Origin: Pseudoscleropodium purum
Lineage: Eukaryota > Streptophyta > Bryopsida > Hypnales > Brachytheciaceae
Length of the DNA stretch: 64,000 bases
Reading direction: 5' to 3'
NCBI GenBank assembly: GCA_963969395.1
Contig: OZ017797.1
Span: 6,820,001 to 6,884,000 of the forward strand
Position 1 is the first letter of the stretch. The number at the start of each line of letters is the position of its first letter. Under the pieces are notes generated by a model that saw only the letters and a list, made by a program, of their open reading frames with translations, ran no database searches and was not told the origin of the DNA. The translations under genes were made by a program, and so were the position numbers. This document shows positions 34,680 to 46,191 of this stretch, piece by piece.

Positions 34680-35515
34680 CCTTAATCAATTTAAATTTAG
34701 TCTTCCAATTCTAACACAGCTTTGAGCTATAATATAGATCACAATTATCCAATTACTGGATATACACAAATTCATGTGTCCACCCAATTACTGGGATTTC
34801 TACAATAGATATATAATCTAAATATCTTAAGATGCATTCATATAATGTTAAGCTTCAAGCCATAAATCTATTTCAATACAACCACTTAAAGTTGTCTCTC
34901 AACATTAAATACATCCCAATTGCTTAAGCATACATCACTCATTGATAAGTTTAAAGCACACACAAGATCACTTGCACAAATATTAACACTACACGCTTAA
35001 GCAAACACAAATTGGTTCAATCATCCAAGCAGTAGACATCATAACTAATTGTTGCAAGCTACAAACTTCCACTCAACAATTGCTTCAAGCCTCAATGAAA
35101 TCACACACTGTTAGAGCAAATTCAACAATTACAGTTATGAATCAAAATTAGATATACAACAACAATAGCTTCAAGTACACAAATATATGAGTTCCTTTCA
35201 CAAGAAATTACACAAACAAGAAGAATGTCCAATCATTGGGACTTTCAAACTTAATCACAAACAACCAATTGCCCAATCACTAGGTCTTGAAAACCAAATC
35301 AAACACAAACAAATGCCCAATCACTAGGTCTTCAATCTCATTCTAAACACACACAAAAAGATGCCCAATCACTGGGACTTACACACAATTACAAATATAT
35401 GCTTAAAACTTTATTACAAAGGATGGTTCACTTGAACATTAGTACAATTAGAAACATCGACATACACACAAGAAGATGCCCAATCATTGGGACTTACATC
35501 ATTAGAAGATTTTTG
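34680..35515 (+). repeat. Degenerate tandem array with '(c)ccaatcactgggact' core
   Basis: The core 'tgcccaatcactgggactt' or close variants recur about every 50-70 bp, clearest at 35225-35510: gtccaatcattgggac, gcccaatcactaggtc (twice), gcccaatcactgggac, gcccaatcattgggac. Fainter copies extend left to about 34680. Confidence 0.6.
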
Positions 35516-35523
35516 GCCCAGTA

Positions 35524-35544
35524 GTGTGTGTGTGTGTGTGTGTT
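35524..35544. repeat. (TG)n microsatellite
   Basis: Uninterrupted TG dinucleotides directly after the degenerate array. Confidence 0.9.
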
Positions 35545-36550
35545 GTAAGTTCCCAACAGTTTCCAGATTGCGGGAACTACCTTACAAGGGATTGCGGTAG
35601 TTCACAGATGTGGCAATGCGACTGCCATGGCCGAAAAAATTAATTTTTATTTTCAGTTTTTTCTTTTTAAAATTTTTTTTTATCGGGAATAGTTGTTTCG
35701 GAAAAACTGCAGGGGGATAGCTCTCGACACAATTCCTTGGAATGGCCTTCCAAAGGGCCCATAAATCTTCTAATGACACAAAACATTAACAATACACAAG
35801 ACTACACATCCGAAGTGAAGAGAGACATAAGAAGATGCCTCCAAACCTTCCAATACCAGCCTAAATACCTTTCCAAATTTAACATGGTTAAACTGTTAAT
35901 AACCCAACTCTTGCACTTTCTAGAATCCCACAACAATACTCTAAATCAATAACATCTAAACTCCTATCACCAAGTATTTCTAAAACCGAGTCTCATTTGA
36001 AACCCATTCACACAAAAAAAAACCCAAAAAATGGTTTATTCAACAAATTTACATGCTTACAGTACTTATAGTAAGAAATACTATCATTGTGTATTGCCTT
36101 TGAGCTTCTTTAACCATCATTGTGACCAGAATATCAATTATTTAACTCCAAAAAGAGAGTGTATACATTGGATAGATGGTGAATGTTTTTACTAGTAGAA
36201 AAGGTATTCCCAAACTATACAAACGACAAGGGAGTTTCAAGAAACATAGGGTGCTTTTGATTCTAAAACAATTTATTTCGATGGGTATTGTGACTTTTAG
36301 AATATTTTTAAAAATAAAATAAAATATGGATGATTTGTAAAGCATTTCAAATAATATGTCTCCAAAAAATCAGACCTCAAAAAAGTTATCTATAAAAGTT
36401 ATGCACAAAAAAGAATTATGAAAAATATCAGGAAAATGCAAGATTGTCATAACGGACCAGATGTCTGGACAATTCAGATGGCTTTCATTTTGTAAGCTAT
36501 AGAATTTTTCTGATTGACATGTCACTTTGTGGTGTATCATAGTGCTCAAA
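35545..36550. other. Intergenic, nothing recognised
   Basis: AT-rich sequence with short frames lacking signatures. Confidence 0.35.
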
Positions 36551-36559
36551 CAAAGGCAC

Positions 36560-39500
36560 AGACATTGAGGTTGGGCAAAAACGCCAGTGTGTGGGCGTGG
36601 ACGTCATGGCGTCATTGTTAGGTTGCGGACACAAGGATTGACACTCCAAATGAGGAACTTCACACTATAAGAAACCAAAGTTTATTGATGTCAAAAGGAA
36701 CAAATTTTAGGTGATATTGAATAAAGCAAATCCATGTTTCTATATCAACAATGATGTCCAATATAACATCAATGGACATCATTGTTGACATAAAAGCATG
36801 AGTTTTCTTTTATGTCACCTCAGATGTTACCTAAAATCCATTCTTTTTTATGTCAATTTGTCATCTAAAACAAGGTTTTCTTATAGTATCAGGGTGCACA
36901 CCTAGATCAAAGACTTCAAGGCGCGGACAAGAAGTCAAGGCTCGGACATAAAGTATAGGCATGAATAGTAGGTCTAGGCACAGACTTTAGATATGGGCAC
37001 GGACATTAGTCATACAACAAAGGAGGAAGGCATTTCAAATGCATTTGGGCATGGGATTCCTCCTCTTTATGGAGAGGGTGAAACCATTGAATGCAGCCAA
37101 CTCTTATTTTCAATTTGGAAAATTTCCTCAAGTATATGAAAGTCAAATGTCTAAAATAAGAGCTCAACTAACTAAGATTTGCAAGTGACTTCATGGAACA
37201 ACATGTCTCCTCCTTGTGGTAGAACTTCTCATCTTTTACTTCCTCAAACACTTGAAAACTAGTCTGAACAAAAATAGAAATAAAAAAACTTGGAAAATTC
37301 ATTCCTTAAAATATATTGAATGATGGAAACTTGGGACACAAAATTCTTTGATGTTCATATTTTTTCTCCATTAGAGCGAATGGTTATTTTTTGTATAGAC
37401 TTTGTTTGTGTAATTTTGCTTTTGTTGGATTCATGTTCAAAGGTGAATTTTTGTGAATAAATGCTACAAGGCATTGTTTATTAATTGAAGTTACAAGTTG
37501 TATTCTTTTGAATTCATGTTCAAGGGTGTATTCTGAGGGATAATTGCTACGAAGGATTCTTTTTTAATTCAACCTACAAGTTATATTTTTTTGGATTCAT
37601 GTTCAAGGGAAATTTTTTGTAGATAATTGCTATAAGGTATTGTTTATTAATTCAAGTTAAAAGTTATATTTTTAAAGATTCATGTTCAAGGGTAAATTTT
37701 TGTAGATAATTGCTACAAAAGATTCTTTTTTAATTGAAGTTACAAGTTATGTTTTTTTGGTTTCATGTTCAAGAGTGTATTTTTGTGGATAATTGCTACA
37801 ACGGATTCTTCTTTAATTCAAGTTACAAGTTGTATTTTTTTGAATTCATGTTCAAGGGTGTATTTTTGTGGATAACTGCTATAAGGGACTGTTTTTTTAA
37901 TTTAAGTTACAACTTGTATTTTTTTGTATTCATATTCAAGGATGTATTTTTGTAGATAATTGCTACAAGGGATTCTTTTTTAATTCAAGTTACAACTTGT
38001 ATTTTTTTGAATTCATGTTCAAGGGTATATTTTTGGGGATAATTGCTACAAAGGATTTTTTTTTTATTGAAGTTACAAGTTATATTTTTTTGGATTCATG
38101 TTCAAGGGTATATTTTGGAGGATAATTGCTACAAGGCATTGTTTTTTAATTCAACCTACAAGTTGTATTCTTTTGGATTCATGTTCAAGGGTGTATTTTT
38201 TTGAATACTTTCTAGAAGGCATTGTTTTTTTAATTCAACCAATAAGTTATATTATTTTGGATGTACGTGTAAAGTATATTTTTATAGATTCATCCTAAAT
38301 GTTTGTAGATTTATGCTACTTTTGGAGAGACAAAAATGCATTTTCATGAAAATCTTTTGGATGAATAACGGTTGGTGGTGTTAAATCAGGGTCATTGGGG
38401 CGTCGATGAAAAGTCAGGTCACGGACAAAAGGTCAAGGCTTGAACTTCAAGATGTGGACTTCAGGGTGCAGACTTTAAGTATGGATGTGGATGTTAGTTA
38501 TACAACAAAGTAGAAAGGCATTTCAAATGCATTTGGACATGGGATTTCTCCTTTTCATGGAGAAAGGGAAACCCATTGAATGTAGCCAAGTTTTATTCTC
38601 AATTTGGAGAATATCCTCAAGTATATGAAAGTCAAATGACTAAATTAAGAGCTCTATCGACCAAGATTTGGAAGTGACTTTATGGAACATGTCCTCTTTC
38701 TTGTGGTAGAACTTTTCAACCTTTTACTTCTTCAAATACTTGAGAATTAGTCCAAACAAAAATAAAAAATAAAAAACTGGGAAATTTATTCTATAAAATA
38801 TATTGAATGATGGAAACTTAGGACACAAAATTCTTTGATATTTATATTTTTTCTCCATTAGAGCAAATGGTTATTTTGTATATAGGTTTTGTTTGTATAA
38901 TTTTGCTTTTGTTGGATTTATGTTCAAAGGTGAATTTTTATGAATAATTGCTACAAGGCATTGTTTATTCATTGAAGTTACAAGTTTTCTTTTTTTGGAT
39001 TCATGTTCGAGGGCCAATTTTGGAGGATAATTGCTACAATGTATTGTCTTTTCACTGAAGTTACAAGTTATATTCTTTTGGATTCATGCTAAAAGGTGTA
39101 TTTTTTTGGATAATTTCTAGGAGGCATTGTTTTTAAATTCAACCTAGAAATTATATTTTGTTGGATGCATATGTAAAGTATATTCATATACATTCATCCT
39201 AAATGTTCATGGATTCATATTATTTTTGGAGAGACAAGAACGCATTGTCATAAAATGAGTGAATAATGGTTGGTGGTCCTAAAGCATGGTCGTTAGGGCT
39301 CAAACGTGAGGAGTGACAATTCAATCGGGATGAAGAACTTTAGGGCATACACGTGAATCAAGGACATTAGGGCGCGAACGCCATTATGGATAGGGCACGG
39401 ATGTCATTGCACTAGGGCGCAGACATTACTGTTAGGGCGTGAATGTTGTCACAGACAAGGCACAGACGACAACGTCATAGCACGAATGTCATCGCACCAA

Positions 39501-39800
39501 GTCGAGACAACACTATCAGGGTGTGGATGACATTATCAAGATGTTGACGCCATTGTGCACATGATATGAATGTCATTACACCAAGGCGGGGACAACACTA
39601 TTAGGGTGTGGACAACAATGTCAGGGCGTGGATGCCGTCATAGACAAGGTGTGGATGTCAATGGATCAAAGTCGGGACAACATTGTCAAGGCGTGGACAA
39701 CAATGTCAGGGTGTAGATGCCATTGCAGACAAGGTGTATACTTCATTGCACCAAGGTGGGGACAACAATGTGAGGGTGTGGACGTCATTGCGGTGACCAA
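36560..39800 (+). repeat. Satellite-like locus built of 83-85 bp tandem units and larger duplicated blocks
   Basis: First array, about 37420-38300: ten or so copies of a unit with 'ggattcatgttcaaggg' spaced about 83 bp (37428, 37510, 37593, 37677, 37762, 37844 and on). The unit also contains 'gataattgctacaa' and 'aattcaagttacaagtt'. Second block, 38385-39285, repeats the preceding non-array sequence ('catttggacatgggatt', 'caagtatatgaaagtcaaat') and carries a shorter array. Third part, about 39400-39800: units of 85 bp ('caccaaggcggggacaac', 'gtgtggatgtcat') at 39409, 39494, 39579, 39664 and 39749. The GC-rich motif also appears at 36555-36625, left of the small element at 36663. Confidence 0.75.
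36663..36888. mobile_element. CACTA-like small inverted-repeat element
   Basis: The left end CACTATAAGAAACC and the right end GGTTTTCTTATAGTA are inverted relatives and resemble the CACTACAAGAAA ends of plant CACTA elements. The centre holds an inverted pair aacaatgatgtcca / tggacatcattgtt (36751-36788). The element is about 226 bp and non-coding. Confidence 0.5.
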
Positions 39801-40788
39801 ATAGGGCGGGGACGGGAGTGGAAGCAAGTAGGAATGATTTCATCTGCGCCTCTATCGATTCCATCCATACCCAACATCCTGCGTAAGCCATGTGGCGACG
39901 ACGTGGCAGCCACGTTGCCTATTTTTTCCTTATTGGAAAGTAAACCATGTGTTGATTGCATTAAACGGGTGGGACCTCTATCAAATGGACAAATTGGACG
40001 TTTTCCCACTAAGACAACCTTGAGAAAATAAACATTTTGATGTTTGATTTTTAGAAAATACTAAAAAATTCAAAATAAAAAAAATCCATTTTTCCTAATT
40101 TGAAAATGCTCCTTCTCAACCATTTTCATCTTTGGGAAAAAATTGTGTTCTTTGCATTTGTCCAAAGGTAGAAGCTCACTTTGAGCACATGTGGAAAGTG
40201 AACAATTAACTATTTTTAGAAGAATGCACTTCTGTAATTTTTATAGAAGTCCTTGCAATTTAATTTTGAGCTTCAAAATGGCTAAGGTAGACATTCAATC
40301 AAGGGATATTCAAAAATAGTAAAATAATTTTAAAAATAGAAAACATCAATTAATATCTACAATTACTATATATACCTTTACTTCAAATTTTGTCAAAAAT
40401 AGATAAACTATGCAAAAGTGTTATAAGCAAAAATAGGACAAAAATAGGACAAGTGTTTCTTGCAATCACTCAATGATGCTTATTCTAGGAGCTTCTTGTA
40501 GGTTCTACTAGTAAGTCTTTTAAGGGCTTCTTGTAGGTGCCATAAAAATAGATGAAGTACTTGTATAGTGAAAGAACATAATTTGTTAGCTAGGTGGTAT
40601 AGGGATGTGATTAGCTTGGTCACTTCTTGCTTCATCATATTCATAGCAACCTATTGCATTGGTCCATGTAGTGATGGGAATGAAAAGAAAACTTTCAAAA
40701 GTGAAAATCTTCTCAAGATTTATTTTGTATTTTTCTAAAGACTACATATTGCCCCCCTACATGACTCAATTTAGGTCAATAATTAATT
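39801..40788. other. Intergenic, nothing recognised
   Basis: A GC-richer patch at 39800-40020 adjoins the satellite; the rest is AT-rich. No gene recognised. Confidence 0.35.
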
Positions 40789-40956
40789 AAGGTGAAGTAG
40801 CCTAATACCGCAACCCTTCTCCATTCCGCCTTTAAGTACCCACATGATACATACATTTTAGGTAGATAGGAAATGTACACCACAGGTACATGAGCCATAG
40901 GTACATTAGGGCGGAATTGAGAAGGGTACTGTAGTGGTAATGGGCTGGTTCGCCTT
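40789..40956. mobile_element. Small imperfect palindrome (MITE-like)
   Basis: Left arm AAGGTGAAGTAGCC...ACCCTTCTCCATTCCGCC and right arm GGCGGAATTGAGAAGGGT...GGCTGGTTCGCCTT are imperfect inverses over about 45 bases. Its tips resemble the 43-nt hairpin at 45768-45810. Confidence 0.5.
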
Positions 40957-42465
40957 TACTTCTACGTTGATGACGGTGATGCAGGCATGCCGGTTCCTCC
41001 TGCTTTCGCAGTAGTTCAGTTCCATGTGGTCAACTTTAAGAGATTCCCCAGAAATCAAAGTCGCTCACGCCATCACAGGTCGTCCACTGGACCCAAATCC
41101 CGGACCGAAAACTTTGCATCAAAAACGGAATGCTACGTCATTTCCCCAGCTACTGTAACTTATACTGGTTCCAAAAGTCTTCTTTCGTATCAGTTTCAAC
41201 TTTGCTAATAAGGCTGCAACTGTAGTTTGAGCTGATAAGATATTTCAAATTTTAACTGTGGAATTCATATCTTTCTCTGTCAACGAAAACTACAGTGAAG
41301 CAGGAAGCTCTAAGAATTAGTATTGATACTCCGAATGAGCAATGCTTCTGAGAAAACTAAGGCTGGTTCATTTTAGTTTAATTCTTATTTGACTGGGAAC
41401 CGAAAGTGAACTGAAAGTGACCCAGTGTACTAAGAGGAAGTTAAAAAAAAAAAATAGAACAGTCAGTTGCGAATGAACAGTTAAGAACTTGAGTTGCGAC
41501 ACTTGCTAGTTCTTAACTTGCAACTTTGCAAGTTGCCATTGACTTACAGAAAACACAAAATGAACACCAAGAAAGAGGAGAATTCCGCCATGAATTTTAC
41601 AGTAAAATATAATTGGACATGTGGAAAGTCATCAGACCTTCCTGGCTGATGATTCACATGACTTTCAGTTGTGTTCTGACCGCGAAATCTGGCGAATCCC
41701 TGATCGAGAAAAGTAGAACCCGTGATCAAATTCTATAACAATTTCCTTCTTCCGTAGCTCATGTGTAGCCATGTTTGCAATTATTGCAAGACAGTGGGAT
41801 GAATTGAAACCTTCTAAAGTCCGTCTCTTGTGAGTTGTCATACATATATCACACATATCTCTTCTCTACTCCACCACTGACAGTCCGTATAAGAATCATT
41901 GCAAGGCTTAGAGGCGATCTCTGACAAGCATTAGAAAGACAGGGACTGAGTCACAAGAATGCGCAGAGGGTACTAACTAGTCAGGAATGATTGCAACCGA
42001 ATATTACTGGATCGATCAAGTTCTATCAACTTTTCTGTCTGCGTGCACTCAGTAGTTGCAGCTTGAGTGCCAGTTTTGAAGGTAGTGTGTGACTGCGAGT
42101 GCATCTTTCAGTCAAGTAATCTTTCAGTACTGGATGCAATCAATTGCAATACATTCACCAGCTCTGCAGTGCATGTGTACGCAATAATGCCTTTCAGACT
42201 TTTCGTTTCGGCGTATAATTAGGGGACAGAGTGCGCCATGACTTTTCCCAGTGACAGTGCCTGTCTGTCTCCCGAACCTATATTTCAAGTACCAGTGCTT
42301 TCAATCATGAGAGGTTCTTTATCCAAGGAAATTCACGGTTTCAAGATGGAAAATCATGCCGGTGGAGCTAGCACGGACTTAGAATGACAGAGTGTGAGTG
42401 GAAATTTCACACGAGTGCCGTGGAATTGGTTGTAGGGTGTGGCTGTCTAGGCAGGGTGGAGAGCG
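40957..42465. other. Upstream region of the Arg/Ser-rich gene
   Basis: GC-balanced, repeat-poor DNA compared with its left neighbour, probably including promoter or leader sequence of the gene starting at 42852. No coding signature found in the short frames. Confidence 0.3.
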
Positions 42466-42775
42466 ACGTACATAGACTGTTGTAGAACTGAAATACGACT
42501 GTCTAACCAAGGTGAAGGTCGACAAAGACTGTTGGAGAACTGAAATACGACTGACTAGACAAGGTGGAGGTCGACAGAGACTATTGTAGTACAGAAATAC
42601 GACTGTCTAGATTCTAGACAAGGTGGAGATCGACATAGACTGTCGTAGAACTGAAATTCGACTGACTAAACTCTAGACAAGGCGAAGATCGACACAGACT
42701 ATTGTAGTTCTGAAGCACGACTGTTTAGACAAGGTGAAGATCGACATGAACCCTTGTAGTACAGAAGCCCAGGTT
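42466..42775 (+). repeat. Five tandem 52-61 bp units upstream of the Arg/Ser-rich gene
   Basis: 'gttgtagaactgaaatacg', then 'actgtctaga...caaggtgga' and 'gatcgacatagact', recur at about 42479, 42532, 42582, 42643 and 42703 with variation. Two units contain an additional 'tctagattctagac'-like insertion. Confidence 0.8.
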
Positions 42776-42851
42776 CCAACAAATTCCTAGTGAAGATTGA
42801 TGGAACCCCTCTTTTAGTAAACTGTCCACGTGCGTTGCTAGTTCCATCACC

Positions 42852-45329
42852 ATGTTGAAGCACCAACGCCACAACGGCGCTCCAGTTTCAACCAGTCGCC
42901 GTCGCCGTTCACACCTCCACCAAACCTCCAGCCGAAGAGTTCCCGAAGTGGCTATCTTTCCTGGCAATCGCTTCTTTCTGCTCCCCCTGAAGAAAGTCAC
43001 AGCCCTCGTGCGCCCCCACACGCCGTGCAGGGAGCCTTCCGCCACTAAGACCAAGCCCTGCATCGTCTCCAAACCCAAGCAAGCTTCCTGTCAAGGGGCT
43101 GAGATTCTCCGTGAGAGCCTGTTGCAGGAGCTTTACGTGCGGAGTCAGGCGCATTCGAAGAGCTCGAGGTTGATAGCAAAGCAACGGCGTCGGCGGAGTG
43201 TTGTGGCGAAGACGCGGTTGTCACCTGTTTGTGAGCAAACAAGCGTGGTTGCAGAGCATGAGCTTTTGCTGGAGTATGAGAGATTGCTATGGAATGATGG
43301 GAGGCTCGTTGCTACGAGAAACTCTAGGACTGTTGGTGTTTCCAACAGGTCGAGAGCCAAGGATACTTCCATCTTTACGTGGGGGGAGACGACACTACTG
43401 GAGTCGTATCGAGGAGATTCCCTGGCGGCGTCATCTACGCAGGTGCGCTCAATTTTTCTGTTGAACGTGATCAGTATTCACTTCATTGATTATTTGTGAG
43501 ATAATAGAGTTAAGGATGCTGCCATTCGCTACATATAGCCAGATTTCTACAGATGCTTCGGTCTCTAGAGTTGCAAGTCGATAGGAACTTAAGGAGAAAT
43601 TTTTGATGTTTCAACTAGAATTTATAGCAATTTTTATGAAAACTCTGTTGCATTTCGTCAGAAATTGTATTGTACATACGTAACTAGCAGAAATGGTTTT
43701 CGAAATTCGCTAGAATTGATCGCCTCAACTAGATTTTTGGAGCCACCCTAGTACAAAACATAAAATGAAGAAAAGAAAGGTTGTTAACCTTCAACTCATT
43801 CAAATTCGGAGTATAAATTTTGTGCAAAACAAGGGGCGATTCCATTGAATAACTCCATGATAACAACCACAAACTGCAGAAGCATTTTGATGTTATCTAA
43901 AGTTTTCCTCAAAATTAGCACTGTTTCAGATTACTGATTGAACTACCAAATGAATTGAATCCTTTCCAACACACGCTGCGAGATTTTTCCTTCTTCCCCA
44001 GTACCAGAAGTTTCCCAGATGATTTTGCACTGGCAGCACCCATTTTCCCATTTGGCGAACTGTAAATTAACCAGGAATTAATGATCAACCCGGTAACCAG
44101 AGATATGTAACCTCCCGGTGACAGGAAATGATTAGCCTGACGCATTGAACCTGCCATCCCTGCAGATGCTACGAGACCTCAACACGGCAACGATGAAGAA
44201 GAAGAAACGCTCAAGCTCGTTCTCCAACGCCTTGGACATAGATATAGTTCTCTACAGAAGTGGCAGAAAAACTCACACAAAATCACGGTTCAGTGTTAGT
44301 ACGTCGGCAGAGAGGGAGTGTATGGTATCAGGAGGCCGGAGCTTTGGAAGGAACAACAGGGTGTCACCAAGCTCACTATCACATGTCCAGCAATTGCATC
44401 CCGAGTTTGGACCTGGCAACGATTCTGCAGCAAGCTTCGGCAAAACCGATGATTTAGAAACGCCGAGGAATAAGAGTGGAAGCAGCTCTAGGGCAACAAG
44501 CTTCGGCAAAGCTGATGAATTAGTAACGCCACGAGTAACGCCAAGGAATAAGAGTAGAAGCAACTCTAGGGCAACAAGCTTCGGCAAAGCTGATGAATTA
44601 GTAACGCCACGAGTAACGCCAAGGAATAAGAGTAGAAGCAACTCTAGGGCAACAAGCTTCGGCAAAGCTGATGAATTAGTAACGCCACTAGTAACGCCAA
44701 GGAATAAGAGTAGAAGCAACTCTAGGGCAACAAGTTTCGGCAAAGCTGATGAATTGGTAACGCCACGAGTAACGCCAAGGAATAAGAGTAGAAGCAACTC
44801 TAGGGCAACAAGTTTCGGCAAAGCTGATGAATTAGTAACGCCAAGGAATATGAACAGAAGCAAGTCTAGGAGCAGCTTTACTACAAGCACCAAGGCTGAT
44901 GAATTAGTCCCCGAATTAGAAACGCCATGGAATAAGGATAGAAGCAATTTTAGGGACATCTGTGCGACAAGCTTCAGCAAAGCTGACGAATTAGTAACGC
45001 TGTGTGATAAGAGTAGAAGCAATTTTAGGGACAATAGTTCAACAAGCTTCGACAAAGGTGACGAAATAGTGAAACTGTGTGAGAATAAGAATAGAAGGAA
45101 GTCCAGAAGCCATCGAAGAACTAGTTTCGGCAAAGCGGATGAAATACTAATTAGAGACAAGAAGAGAAAGAATTTCTGTTTGGGGGGATTCTCGCATCAG
45201 ATCCGGTCTTGTGGTCCGTTTCTGTGCTCCTTCACTAACAAGAATGATCTGCCTGTTGGCCCTTCGCCTCTGCAGCTCTCCCGCCGGCGCTTGCAGAGCC
45301 AAGCCTCAGTTGCTCAGGGAGAGGTTTAG
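42852..45329 (+). CDS. Arg/Ser-rich protein with 26-residue tandem repeats, function unknown
   Basis: Two exons, 42852-43442 and 44166-45329, join in phase (CAG/gtgcgc ... cctgcag/ATG) to give 584 residues. The first exon encodes a basic segment with RRRRS clusters and an acidic helix-like stretch (AEHELLLEYERLLW). The second starts with a KKKKRSSS cluster. From 44493 it contains five near-identical 78-bp units beginning at 44493, 44571, 44649, 44727 and 44805. Each encodes ATSFGKADELVTPR followed by a basic NKSRSNSR-type stretch. Diverged copies with the same FGKADEL core continue to about 45150. The repeats offer TP and SR phosphorylation sites and no cysteine-based or enzymatic motif. I recognise no family. 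No signal peptide or membrane span is visible, and clustered Lys/Arg suggest a nuclear or RNA/microtubule-binding protein. Reading through 43443 would end at 43497, so the spliced model is preferred but unproven. Confidence 0.65.
44493..44882 (+). repeat. Coding minisatellite, 78-bp unit, five copies
   Basis: The period is exactly 78 bp (26 codons), and the first four units differ at only a few bases, indicating recent expansion or homogenisation. The opposite strand is also open across the array as a by-product. Confidence 0.9.
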
Positions 45330-46191
45330 ATCTTTGGTGCTCAGGTTGTTACAGCTACTTGCTAGTTCATGAAACCATTCAAACTTTATTGAGAGAATTT
45401 GGATTCAAAGAGCACTGCTTCCTTCTGGTAAATAGCAATTTTTTCACTATTTTGGTCAAGTTTTTATTTTATTTTTATTTATTTTTATCATTATTGTATT
45501 AAGATGGCACATTTAGATCTTCATATTTAAATCCTTGTGGAGTGATGTGCAATTGAAATTTTCTTCAAGTTCCTGTAACGCTTTGCAAATTGATGGTGGT
45601 ATTCGACTGTGAATGGCCAAAACACCCACAGGTGCTGAAGGGTTAATGACCACTGTAGGTCTGCAACCATGTCACAACTAGCCAAAATTTAATGGAAACC
45701 TCATTTCTCAGTGAAACCACCAGATTAGTAATTTCACCAATATTTGAACTGGCCATTCTCACGAGATAAGGTAAACCAGCCTATGACAGGCATAATGGCT
45801 GGTTTGCCTTGTTCACATTTTTGAAAAAAATTAAATTATTTTCCATATAAAGATAAACATGAGGAATGCATAGAGCAATTGAAATGTTATTTTATCTGAC
45901 AAATTATCAATTTTTTATGAATTTTTTAAGTGTGTTGCCCAATTAGCCTGAAACAGTCTTTAGACCACCTAAAGCAATCTCAAAATTTCCTAACATTCCT
46001 AATGATATTTTCTAACATGGCCATGACATTAAGGAATAAGAAAGTTAGTTTTTTTAATGAATTTATACTATAAAAGTAGAAGGTCCAAATGCAATTAGTT
46101 CTTGTAATGAATTAACACTAAAAAGGTAGAAGGTCTTAATGCAATCACTAATAACTTCATTACCATCACCCAAGGCCACCCTAATGAAGTC
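45330..46191. other. 3' flank and intergenic DNA with a 43-nt hairpin
   Basis: An inverted pair AAGGTAAACCAGCC / GGCTGGTTTGCCTT at 45768-45810 encloses 15 nt and is probably a deletion remnant of the palindrome family seen at 40789. The rest is AT-rich without a gene. Confidence 0.5.

Noticed and set aside
34680..35515. CRISPR-like appearance of short repeats with spacers
   Set aside because: Repeats are degenerate and irregularly spaced in a plant nuclear context with no cas genes.
44273..45160. 295-codon open frame on the minus strand, Leu-rich
   Set aside because: It is antisense to the 78-bp coding repeats; the period is a multiple of three, so an open antisense frame is simply repeated. 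The plus-strand frame continues from a properly spliced upstream exon.
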